Source of the DNA: Phallus indusiatus
Taxonomy: Eukaryota; Basidiomycota; Agaricomycetes; Phallales; Phallaceae
Assembly: GCA_027605045.1 (NCBI GenBank)
Contig: JAQFWX010000003.1
Span: 1,302,001 to 1,366,000 of the forward strand
Length of the DNA stretch: 64,000 bases
Reading direction: 5' to 3'
Positions 1 through 10,153 of this stretch are shown piece after piece (within the stretch, counting starts at the first letter, position 1; every line of letters begins with the position of its first letter). Under the pieces are notes generated by a model. It saw nothing but the letters and a program-made list of their open reading frames with translations. It was not told the DNA's origin and ran no database searches. The position numbers were made by a program, and so were the translations under genes.

Positions 1-1642
1 CAAACGCGGGGAGAATTTGCTTATCATGGTCCACGCACCCAAAGCGACCCGTTCTCCAGAGGAATGATCGAACTTCTCGGATGCTGACGCCACCTTTGCA
101 GCTTCGAAAAGAATTGGAATTCCGTCCAAAAAGTGGTCTTGAACCCCGAGCTGAAAAATTCTTATTGGGAGTAGACCAAGAAAGCACAAAGTACACGAAC
201 TTTAAGACCCTCCCTCAAACAAGCTTCAACCATTGGTTTCTCTTTCCCTTTCTCCATGTAAGTGAGGTCCTTGAACGGAGTCAATGCACAAGCCAGAAAT
301 AGCCGACTTTTTGTCGACGTGGAAGAAGCGGTTTGTTTTATCAGCGACGGATGAGGCATGATGTCCCAAGAGAGAGAGGATAAATCCGGGTGGAGAAAAG
401 AATGCAGAATGACCGCAGCGGCCAGGGCAGGCTGGCAGTCGACTGTTTTTCGCGTGATTCCAGTGGACGAGGGCGGCGCAAAGATAGATCCGTAAAGGGA
501 GAGGGCATGAATCAGCTGGAAAGCACGCATTGGACTCGGACCTTCTTGCCATCAGTGCGGGATATAAACGAAGACACAGAAGAAGAAGAAGAACCTTTAA
601 TCATTTTATAAATTTCTTCGCCTATTCTTTCCCTTGTTATTTTAGTCTGGAGCGCTCGCTTTTCAAATTGTAAATTTTATTGAAGCTCATTCACGCAAGA
701 ATTAGCTCACCTGAATTTCTTCATCTCTAGCAGCTTCCACTAATTCTGGAACGAGGTCAAACGAAAATCGACTAGCGAACCTTATACAGCGTAGAACTCG
801 AAGAGGATCATCCAAAAATGTCTGTTTTGGAGGTAGGGGTGTACGGATGATGCCGTTTTGAAGATCAGATAAACCCTAAAAACTATTGTAGGCGTTGTTA
901 ACAGTTCTTGCGGCACTAAGATGATACTTTTTGGGTATGATCCTCGACTGTACGCGTGTGGATGTTGTATAGGAGTGCGTTAATGGTGATGTCTCTCGGA
1001 GGGTGTCTTCAAGTTTCGTACCAAACTCCTGTGATTCTTTGTTGTTAGTGGATTGACATACCAGTATACGAATAAAATACAGACGACTTTGACGGGAATT
1101 CTACTCCCGTCAGCATATACTTCGCTCCGGAGATTGACAAAATCAAGATCAAGACCCAAAACGCCGAGCTTGGCAGTCTCCAGATGTTTACTCTGGTCAG
1201 CACGGGACTCAACCTTGGTAACTCGTGTAACGGGGATGTTTTGACTTTGGAGGAAAGCGGAAAACTGAAGAGCAAAGGGAAACCCCATCATACTTGACAG
1301 GGCGATGTCAATGTCGTTACTGGACAGGCCCAGCAGCTGCGGGGGCAACAAAGTGTAATCGTATCCAGTAGAGTCACTGCTGACTAGGGTGCATCCACTG
1401 ACCTTGTCTCTAACCCAACCTCCGGCGATACAGCATTCGACAGTCTGAGGCAACAACGTTCGTGTAAAGGTGACTAAGAGAGAACACAATTGGTCTTCCG
1501 CGTCAGACAGTTTGACTTCCGAGATCGCAGCACTGGAAAGTAGAGTATGCCGACTAGCCATTGATCTACTCAAAACGATCCGCTGCTGCAGTCGAACAAA
1601 GGGTGAAAATATGACTCTTGCTTGAAACCAGTTGAATGTCAT
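1..1642 (-). CDS. CCA1: CCA-adding tRNA nucleotidyltransferase (3' end cut by window edge)
   Basis: Adds the CCA end to tRNAs from CTP and ATP, in nucleus/cytosol and mitochondria. The first exon carries the nucleotidyltransferase core: GGWVRDK, the SNDIDIAL metal-binding Asp pair, then ETAKLG and DFVNLRSE. Later exons give RDITINALLYN, FLDDPLRVLRCIRFASRF, the RERIGEE block, LIHALSLYGSIF and LGVQDHFLDGIPILF, all in family order. At least four introns are visible, for example the one ending just before GLSDLQNG near 875. Two ATGs are in frame: 1642 starts an Arg-rich, acid-free leader suited to mitochondrial import, and 1561 (MASRH) would give the cytosolic/nuclear form, as known for yeast CCA1. 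At about 991-1000 one base seems to be missing, because the frame changes between FGTKLEDTLR and RDITINALL. The C-terminus lies beyond base 1. The family call is very firm. Confidence 0.93.
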
Positions 1643-2185
1643 ACTACTAAGCAAGCTTACCTAAGTGGGCACGTTGAAGACACCGCCATCCTCGCGCCGA
1701 CCACGTTGCTTCCAGGTGCTATGCTTTTTGACATCTACTATGCAGTTTTTGGCGAAAGGCTTATTAAACACGCGTTAATGCGGGGGAAAGTAAATGCGGT
1801 GGGCCAGAGCCAGAGGTTCTCTCGAGAAGAACGTGCAGTTTTCTTGTAATTTACCTCAGGTGCCGATTACCGTGAATTTATTTCGCTTTGTGTTTTCAAC
1901 TTGTTGACGGATGGCTACGATGCTTCAGAGGGCAGTTCGCGCTGGGTCTCAATTAACTCGCAGCCCATGGGACATGAGGCACGAGGATCTTGGTATTTGA
2001 TACGCTGAGAGACTTCAATTTTTACAAAAACCTCGTGTCGGGAAAAGAGAGAGAGAAAAAGCCCACACAGCATTCTCAAAGCGTACGCACCACTCTAATA
2101 CCCGGTTTTACCACACTTCATCATACTCAACCCATATAAACTCACCCTCTTGTTTTGTCACATCTATTTTGGACAAGCTGCAGAG
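1643..2185. other. Divergent intergenic region, CCA1/HMG-box gene
   Basis: About 540 bases between the two divergently transcribed genes, presumably holding both promoters and 5' leaders. A purine-rich run (GAAAAGAGAGAGAG) lies near 2041-2056, and CA-rich, ACCACT-type sequence precedes the HMG-box start. I see no convincing gene, although short open frames exist. Confidence 0.4.
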
Positions 2186-3388
2186 ATGCCACCCTCTCAT
2201 AGCAACGATCGCAACAGTGAAACCCTATCCCCTCCAGTCTCTCATGGAGAACGAGTTTATCCACAAATCGTTGTTCACGGCGATCCTTGTCGAGGTTATG
2301 AGTGTGGTTTGGACAATTACGTTACCTCTCACATACACAGCGAACAATTCGCACCACAGCCTTCCCCTTCGAAAAAGCCGCCGCGTCCCTTGAACGCGTA
2401 CATGTTATTCCTTGTGGATTACCGCAGAAATAATGCGATCTCTGGCAAAAAACCTACCACCATAGAGGGCGGGAAAGCATGGCGGGAATCTTCCGATGAA
2501 TACAAGGAATATTACAGGCAACTCGCTATAGAAGCCAGACATCAACATGCCCTTCAGTACCCAGAATACACTTTGCAACCGAAAAAAGGCCGCGAACGTA
2601 GGCCATATGGTTCTCGCAAGCGTCCCGCTCGACAGAACCATAGATCCGAGGGCGATTCCGTAGAAACTTCATCTGCAATAGAGGCTTTCATAAACACGGA
2701 GTTCACCTTTAGTTCGAATAGTTTGCAACCCAATTACCCCCATCATCCCATTCAGGAACCACAGCCGACAAATACATCCAGCCTGGAGCTGGCGTTATCG
2801 CACACTCAGGCTGCTGAGCATTATAGCTCCGCGCTGGGCCTTTCGCATATTCCCCATCCCCTTTCACGACCGCCTCGCTTGATCAGAGATACCTCATTCT
2901 CCTCTCCTTCGACGAGTTTCATTCGACATCCGTTACCTAGCCATGTATTTGGTTTCGATCATTCTCCCTCGACTTCATCAAACTCCCCATCACTGTGTTA
3001 CACAGAGACTCCCCCAACCCCACAATACCTACCACTTAGCCCATATGCCTACTCTAGCACAAATCAGCTGCCTTCTGATCCCGCGAATTCGTATCTTTCA
3101 CCTCACCTGCACTTTCAAAGACTAACCTTGAATGACGATTCATCTGCATATCCGTCGACGTCTACGTCCACGTTACCTCTCCCCCCGACGTTTCTCCCCG
3201 TAACGCTACCCCAAACCGAAGTGACAGACCAAGAAAATTATCTCCCCGTCCCCGAGATTTTTCAATCGCAAGAAGGTTCACCGGTAGTCGCGCTCGCTAG
3301 TCCCAGTGCCTCCATTTCCGTTGCTCATCACAACGATCTTGCAACATCGGGGTACTGGTGGACAGCTAACAACCAACCCAATTCTTGA
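2186..3388 (+). CDS. HMG-box transcription factor
   Basis: An intronless 400-residue protein, probably a sequence-specific DNA-binding regulator in the nucleus. The HMG box spans roughly residues 65-135. It begins PPRPLNAYMLFLVDYRR, continues through GKAWRESSDEYKEYYRQLA and closes with the basic KKGRERRPYGSRKRP stretch, which can serve as a nuclear localisation signal. The remainder is Ser/Pro/Thr-rich low complexity, typical of fungal activator tails. The ATG at 2186 (MPPSHSND) is preferred; an upstream in-frame ATG at 2150 would add 12 residues with no recognisable function. The box resembles fungal MATA_HMG/Ste11-type boxes more than HMGB chromatin proteins. The neighbours give no hint of a mating-type locus (no homeodomain or pheromone genes), so a specific target role is not claimed. 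Confidence 0.85.
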   Translation: MPPSHSNDRNSETLSPPVSHGERVYPQIVVHGDPCRGYECGLDNYVTSHIHSEQFAPQPSPSKKPPRPLNAYMLFLVDYRRNNAISGKKPTTIEGGKAWRESSDEYKEYYRQLAIEARHQHALQYPEYTLQPKKGRERRPYGSRKRPARQNHRSEGDSVETSSAIEAFINTEFTFSSNSLQPNYPHHPIQEPQPTNTSSLELALSHTQAAEHYSSALGLSHIPHPLSRPPRLIRDTSFSSPSTSFIRHPLPSHVFGFDHSPSTSSNSPSLCYTETPPTPQYLPLSPYAYSSTNQLPSDPANSYLSPHLHFQRLTLNDDSSAYPSTSTSTLPLPPTFLPVTLPQTEVTDQENYLPVPEIFQSQEGSPVVALASPSASISVAHHNDLATSGYWWTANNQPNS

Positions 3389-3537
3389 TAATGTTGTTCA
3401 TTTGTTCTTTGATTTTTTTTACTTCTATCTTCCTAAGATTTAGCCCCAAGAAGGGTGCAACTATGATATTAAAGAATACTCTTAAGATAGCAAATATGTA
3501 TCGTGTACTGGTCTGGATCAATTTTCGCATACTGCAC

Positions 3538-5646
3538 TTAATCACTATTAAAACCTGTCCATTCCATTTTATCTGATGTCCCATCGCTAGTTTCATCTTT
3601 TCTGTTAATCGCCTTTTCTTTTCTGCGTTTGGATCCTAAAACCATGTCTCTTTTCTTAATGGCATCTCTCTTTCCTATCCGTGACGCCTCGTTGACCTCA
3701 TCTCCACGTTGTACTTTACCCATTTGACGTCTCTTTAATTGCGATGGTTTCGGTAACTTAAGGATCCATTCGGGTACAGGGGAGCCGGACTGAAGGAAGA
3801 CATTGGCAAGACTGAACAGTTTAACAAATTAGAATAAGAAGGCATAGGCTGAAAAAAAAAGTACTCAACGCTTTCAAAAAGATTCCATCTTCATTGGTCC
3901 AATATGTAACAGCAAAACCTTCTCTGCCAGCCCTTCCAGTACGACCAATTCTATGCACGTAGCTTTGGATAGTGGTAGGGAAGTCGTAATTTATCACACC
4001 CTTGATACCCTTAAAATCCATTCCTCTGGCCATCACCTCAGTGCAAACCAGTATCCAACATTTTCCTTCTCTCATCCGCTTGATCACGTCCATTCTCTGG
4101 GCATTTGATAACGAGGCATGTAGAACGTCAACATTTGGTAGATTGTACAGCAATAAATTGGTGTACAAGGACGTCGCTCGCGGCTGAGTGGATGTAAATA
4201 TCAATATTGGTGGTGACCACGGTTGAGGGGCAGTCGGATTCGTGGAAGGCGCCGACGTCGATGTTAAATATGAAACCAATGACGGTAGTTTGGATGATTC
4301 GTCTGCGACATAGACAAGAGATTGTCGGATGGATGGTAAGGGCGTATCTCTGAAAAACATCGAATCAATATAAAAATCAGTCGATTGCAATTCCCGGTGC
4401 TTACTTTAGCCCCACGATAACTCTGATCGGATCCTTCAACATGTTCAGTGCAATTTGTTCGACTTTTCCAGGTAAGGTAGCACTGAAAACGGATTTCTGT
4501 AGGTGCTCATAAGTGCACGACGCAGTGATTTCGTCTATTTGGGGGAGAAACTCCGCATCGAGCATTCTGTCAGCCTCGTCGAAAACCAGATGCCGAACAC
4601 TGTTAACCAAACGACATAAACATATATAACACCATCAGTATTATAGGGCTTACTTTTGGAGTTCAATCTTTTTCTCCTTCAAAGACGCAACGAGCCTCAA
4701 CGGTGTACTTATCAGTATATCTGAGAAAGGATTAGATGAGAAATTGACTGTAACATGCAGAAGCAAACCTGTTTTATCCCTGACGCTTTTATCGGCCAAT
4801 GTGGCCGCAGTGGATTTGCTATAAAGAACTACACGCCATTTTCTTCCTTCGCAAACTTTTAAACATTCGTTGTATATCTGATGAGCAAGTTCGCGAGTAG
4901 GAGCTAAGACAAGCGCACGAATGCCTGAACCTGCAGCAGGATCTGTCGATTGAGAAATGGGTGCGTGAAGACTGGAAACTATCGGGAGAAGATACGCCAG
5001 TGTTTTCCCGGTACCAGTTGGCGATATGGCCGCAATATCACGAGACTGGTCATAAATGAGTAAGAGTAGATGAGATACTAAATGAACATACTTCTAGGAA
5101 CATAGGAATTCCATGTGCTTGAATGCCGGTAGGTTCGACCCATCCGTTTTTCCCGAGGTTCTGGAGTACACGAGATGGAAAGTTATATCTCGTCCGCAAT
5201 TCCTCAAAAGATTCGATGGGAGAAGGAACATTGTTCCCTTTAGCTACGACTCGCTGTTTTTTAGACAGCTTGGGAGCATCTTCACCGTGGTGTTTCTCCC
5301 CTTCGTCATCACTTGTATCAGGGCTAGTTCTTCGTCTCTTGGAAGTATGGGTTTGATTTTCGACGGAATTAGGTTCTGCATCCGACTTCCGCTTTAAGTT
5401 ATCATTATGTGGTGAAGAGGCGTTCTTTGTGTATCGAAAGAAGTCTAATTCGGGCGGGAGTTCTCCTGAAGACAGATCTTTCGATTTGCCATTTTCTCTG
5501 CTAATGTTGCTTGAAGGCTATACCAAATTAGACCCAATCGACGCTAGTTGTAAAGAGAAAAATACCTTGAATAACTTGACATCTGAAGCAAAACGGTTTT
5601 TGTCAAATTTGATACCACCGCGAGAGAGAAGCTGAAATGTGTCCAT
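3538..5646 (-). CDS. ROK1: DEAD-box ATP-dependent RNA helicase Rok1
   Basis: An RNA helicase of the Rok1/DDX52 group, which in yeast releases snoRNA from pre-ribosomes during 18S rRNA maturation in the nucleolus. Exon 1 starts MDTFQLLSRGGIKFDKNRF. The order then is the ELPPELDFFRYTK region, a Lys/Arg/Glu-rich linker, the Q-motif region (NGWVEPTGIQAHGIPMF), Walker A SPTGTGKT, PTRELAHQ, the DEAD box (VFDEADRMLD), the SAT motif (FSATLPGK), ARGMDFKGIKGVINYDFP and HRIGRTGRAG. ARGMDFKG and INYDFP are characteristic of Rok1 rather than other DEAD proteins. The tail is highly basic (KLPKPSQLKRRQMGK to GFNSD). Several short introns separate the exons. No frame break was noticed. Confidence 0.94.
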
Positions 5647-5680
5647 ACGACCTAAAACGGGCGTCTAACCGGCAGGACTT

Positions 5681-5908
5681 CTAACTAGAACTACTCGTCC
5701 TTGCTATGGTTAGCTCAAGGACTCCTTTTCTGATATATGTTTCAAAAGAAATGATCGCATTCTGTGACTGAACGCGCTCCAAAACAAGCTTTCGAAGGTC
5801 ATCCGATGTTGCATGAGGTCTTAACGATTCTAGTGCGCTCTTTACTTCTGAGCTTCCCCAATTTCGACGTGCACCATTCTGATTTGAGGCCGTTGCTTTT
5901 AGAGAATT
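5681..5908 (-). CDS. Possible terminal exon of an unrecognised gene
   Basis: An open frame of 75 codons plus stop lies between ROK1 and the divergent galactanase gene. It has no ATG, so it could only be a downstream exon. Its composition looks coding: SSEVKSALESLRP, then DDLRKLVLERVQ, then ISFETYIRKGVLELTIA, an amphipathic helical sequence ending in a Ser run. Fewer than 140 bases remain upstream before the next gene, so a first exon would have to be tiny; none could be joined cleanly in frame. It may instead be a relic or a chance open frame. No function is proposed. Confidence 0.22.
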   Translation of the reverse strand, partial: NSLKATASNQNGARRNWGSSEVKSALESLRPHATSDDLRKLVLERVQSQNAIISFETYIRKGVLELTIARTSSSS

Positions 5909-6046
5909 TCATCAGTGCGCCGTTTTGAAAGATTGCAATGAAACACCGTATTCTCTCCGCCATTGCCGGGATTATTGCGTTAGGATAAATATGCCAAAGC
6001 TCGAGTGCGAAGGAACCTGCGACCGGCATAATCCTTTTGAAGAATT

Positions 6047-8239
6047 ATGTTTCTTTCCTATTCATTGGTTCTTATCGTTTGCGTACTTCAGACCATCGTA
6101 CTAGGGGACAGTGTTATTGTTCCCGGCGCGACTTGGTATGACACAAGTGGTAATGTAATACAAGCTCATGGTGGAGGATTTCTGAAAGTCGATTCGACAT
6201 ACTATTGGTTTGGAGAAGACAAAGCCGCAAATAGTGCACTATTTTCTGTAAGCTGCATAAATTACAGATTGGAACGACCTGTGAGCTTCACAGGCGGTTT
6301 CATGCTACACATCCACGGATTTGCTTACTTGGACGAGACAAAATAATGCTCTAACTCCAATTGCTGGTACAATGATATCTTCCTCGAACATCGTGGAACG
6401 TCCCAAAGGTGTGGCTTGTTCATATCTCTTCGATCGCATCTAATTCTCGCCTACAGTGTTGTTCAACACAAAGGTCTTGTTATTGCTTGTGAACATAGGC
6501 TTGAAATAATCATTATTCTCCAAGAATTCTGAATACGTCATGTGGTTCCATTCGGACACATCCGAGTACGTATATCGCTGCTGATGCACTTGTTTAAAAT
6601 CTCTTTATATCTCAGTTACGGCGCTGCTGAGGTCGGCGTTGCTAAGGCCTATGATCCTTGCGGCCCCTATACATATTTAGGAAGTTTCAAGCCCTTGGGA
6701 GCCGATTCGAGGGACATGGGTTTGTTTCAAGACGGTGCATATTCAGACGAATTAATTGTGCTCCTAGATGCTGATTGCGGTTTATATAAGACAATTGTAT
6801 GTGTTATTTACTCTTCAGAGAACACAGATTCATTTACAGATGCACAGCGACGGCATACCTACTTTATGCATCTGATAACAACGTCGATTTCAAAATTGCA
6901 ATGTAACAGATCTTCGACTCGTTTAGTCGCAGTATTCGCTGAATTGTATGATAGGCTTGATGATAACTATTACAATGTCACAGCTGTGGTTTCTGAACTC
7001 GCTGTGAGTTTTGTATTCTTTCACTGCTAGGACATATTTATTGACACTTGCAAAGAACTCTAACCTTGAAGCACCTGGGATGATTAAACGCAATGGGGTT
7101 GAAAATCAGCAATTTATATTTATTTACTATAAGTAACTTGAAATTATAGGTTTATTGGCTTTTTGCATCGCACACTTCTGGATGGACTCCGAATCCTAAC
7201 AAGTACTTCCAGGCTACTGTGAGCATTTGGCATTTGCTTGCTTTTGTATAAAGCTCATACCGATTGATCGTTTTAGTCTTTGGCAGGACCGTGGAGCTCT
7301 CAAGAAGACATAACTGCAGAGTCTTCCAGGACATTCTATTCTCAAAACAATTATGGTTTCTCAAGTTCACATTCTCACTGAATCAAACCATTCAACCTTT
7401 CGCAGATTTGCTACTTCCGAGCGACAATGGGATTTACTTCGGTGATAGATGGCACAGCACCCTTTTGGGGGATAGTCGGTATAACTAAAATCTAAAATAT
7501 CATAGCCTATAATCTCGTTTAACTGTTGATTAGATATGTCTGGCTTCCCATGTCCTGGGCAACTGGAGTTCCACAGCTAGTTCAGGCAGACGTATGGAGT
7601 CTGAATCTTCAATCAGGTTCAAAATGTTACTATTTCAAGTCATATCCTTACTGACTCAAGGCTGCAGGAACATGGGTCGTAGCCAATGGTACCACATACG
7701 AGGCCGAATCTGGTGTAAGGGGTGGAACGTCAACCCTCATCACAAATTCAGGTTTTTCCGGCGGCCATGGTGTAGGTTATTTAGGTGAAGCACACAAGTC
7801 AACTATCAGAATCGCTCTAAAACGCAGTCGACCTAATTAAGGTAACGGTGGAACATTAACTTTAAGTAATGTTCAAGGGAATGGGGCTGGTCAGTGGGTA
7901 GCACTATATGCTGCAAACGGTGACTCTACTTGGAGAAATATGACAATAAGGTAAGTATGGTGCTCCATGCTCTGTCTCCCATTTAACGATTTCTAGCGTG
8001 AATGGAGGACCCGATGTTATTGTCCAACAACCCGACACCGGCAATGCCAACACACCTCTGGCTTCTACAGTGAAACTAGATCTTCAGAATGGCGCGAACA
8101 CACTTCTGTTTGCTGCTGGCCAAAGCAGTAAGTCACTAGCCACTAGGTACAAACTTTTTAATAACGAAGTTGCATGTCGATCTGATACATAGATTATGCC
8201 GCTGACCTGGACAAAATTATTGTATATCAGCAAGGATAG
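6047..8239 (+). CDS. Secreted GH43 exo-beta-1,3-galactanase with CBM35
   Basis: A glycoside hydrolase that would release galactose from the beta-1,3-galactan backbone of plant arabinogalactan proteins. It begins with a signal peptide (MFLSYSLVLIVCVLQTIVLG). The five-bladed GH43 fold follows: GATWYDTSGNVIQAHGGG, YYWFGEDK, then VAKAYDPCGPYTYLG, DSRDMGLFQD, DGTAYLLYAS, GPWSSQEDI and NGIYFGDRW near the end of the catalytic part. After VWLPMSW comes a C-terminal carbohydrate-binding module of the CBM35 type (TYEAESGVRGG, GGHGVGYLG, NGGTLTLSNV, DLDKIIVYQQG). The gene is cut by many introns; one near 7367-7408 is only about 41 nt. The arrangement GH43 (subfamily 24 like) plus CBM35 is well known in wood- and litter-decay fungi. 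The exact exon set is approximate. Confidence 0.88.
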
Positions 8240-8317
8240 ACAGAATTATGTTATGTACATGATCTAACAGATTGTCTATACATCTATGTTGTTGAAACAA
8301 GAAACTGCTTTTGCTTG

Positions 8318-9844
8318 TCATGAAAATGTTTTAGTATAGTACCTCCATCCGTTTTTCAATTGCTAATCCATATTCACTACGAGTCTTAAAGAAAAGGATG
8401 AGGAAAACCGTACCTCTAGAAAAACGAACATCAAGACTGTATTTGGAGCCAAACGAATAAAGGCCGGTGTCCAGCCCTTAAAAATGAACAGCGCGCCTTC
8501 TTCTCGGAAGGATTTTGCGAGAATTCCAATTACACTAGATCGATCAGCCTAGAAAAAAATAGTTTTCTTAATTAAAATGTTGAAAGAGGGAAATAAGCGG
8601 AAGGATCACCGAGGCCATTACGCGTGCTTTAATAACATCCGCCGGTGAACAAATGGCTAGATGAAATCTGTGAATTTTTAAGGAAAAAACTCAGAGAACG
8701 ACATTTAATTACTGGTAGCCACGGTTCCCGCAAAACTACTAGCGATGGTGTGAAGTAAAAGATTGTCTTGTAGTTGGATATGAGTGAGCGGCACTTGATG
8801 AGATAAGAAGTACGACTTGAAAAAATCGTATCTAGAGCCCAGAAGTTCAATATCTTATGTTGAATTATTTAGAGTCAAACTTACGACGCGAGCTGCGAAA
8901 CCTAGGGAGGTTCTTAGCATGTGATTGTTTACGGTCAGAATGTGTATATATGCGCACGTACATTCATAAGAATGGCTCTTGTCTATAAAATAACAGTATA
9001 AGTGCATATTTTGAAGCTGAAAAAAAATATCAACCTACCGTGTTGGGGGTCAGTCCCCTAACGAGGCCGTGGAGACCCTCTTCGCGACCCAGTCTGAAAA
9101 TGCCTTGAAGTGCGTTAGAGTACTTATAACGTTTGTCCGGGGGTTTAATCGGATCTGTTGTCATTCTAACAAGAAGAATGTCTTTAAGGTGATGCGTCAG
9201 CTGGTGTGAAGAGAAAAGGATGTCCAGCATTGCTCACCCGCTGGGTTGCCAGCTATTCCACCGAGACCACCCGATATGGCGGCGGCGAGGAATAATTGGG
9301 TATTGCTTGGGGGTTTACCTAAGTGGGGGAAGAATGTATTTCACGTCTTGTCAGGTTGAGGACGATTTAACATCTGCTTGCCATCGGTAATGCGATTCTT
9401 GATGCTGTCATAAGAACCGAGTCTGACGAGACTGTATGTCATTTGTCGAAGGAGGGAGGCAGAGAGACCGACATATAAGCTTCGTATACCTGACGAGGAG
9501 ACTGTCTCGCGGATGACATGGGTCATTGAAGGTTTCTTGCCGTCCAAGGACTTGAGCGTCTGCATCCGCAACTTGGTCAGGTCCAGCGGATGAGTGAAAC
9601 AGGCAGCCACTGGCGAGGCACAGTTCGTTAACATATAGAAATACGAGCAATGAACGACAATATTACTGACTAGAACCAGCTACACCTGAGAAAAGAGAAT
9701 AAAAAATGTTGTGTCAAAAGTTTGTTCGCATAAGACTATGCATGTCTCGGACATACCTCCTAGCCTATATCGCAGTCTTTCAGTATCAATTCTGTTCAAG
9801 AAGTGAATAAAAACGCACCAGAATGGAGTCTTCGATGATGACAT
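8318..9844 (-). CDS. DIC1: Mitochondrial dicarboxylate carrier (SLC25 family)
   Basis: An inner-membrane carrier likely exchanging malate or succinate for phosphate. The start MSSSKTPFW leads, after an intron, into GGVAGS. The first carrier signature follows (TNCASPVAACFTHPLDLTKLRMQT, with the PxDxxK-type motif in HPLDLTKLR). Later exons show GIRSLYVGLSASLLRQMTY, SLVRLGSYDSIK, then RYKYSNALQGIFRLGREEG, LHGLVRGLTPNTVG, ADVIKARVM and ALFIFKGWTPAFIRLAPNT. The last exon is short (QLKNGWRYYTKTFS). Three carrier repeats are therefore represented. RLGSYDSIK and RLAPNTVLMFVFLEQL are typical of the dicarboxylate/oxoglutarate branch. Substrate choice between DIC1 and the oxoglutarate carrier is from family memory, not proven. 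Confidence 0.85.
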
Positions 9845-10153
9845 AGCTGCTCAGAAGTCTGTGCGACTCGACAGTTGTCAAAAAGTCGAGCCTAAAATGA
9901 TGGTGAAGATGAGCGCTTTTTACAAATAACTGCTAACGCTCCACGCTCATACATACCCGATTACGCGTTTTCGGCATGCTCAAAAGACGATGAGTTTATT
10001 AGGGTGTAAAGTTTTTATTGCTTAGCTGCGGAGAAAAACAAAAAAAAAAGGCTCGGCGAGGTGATCAAGCGTCTACTTTCCGGATCGGACATTCCCTTCG
10101 TTCCGAGTCAACTAGTCACGACTCAACTCGGACTCGTGGTGTGGTTTCTGACG

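Noticed and set aside
81..611. Small plus-strand frames at the left edge
   Set aside because: They are antisense to the C-terminal exons of CCA1, which match the family well.
7360..7410. Apparent frame break in the GH43 gene
   Set aside because: A short intron (GTTCAC to CGCAG) joins NYGFSN to LLLPSDNGIYFGD without any indel.
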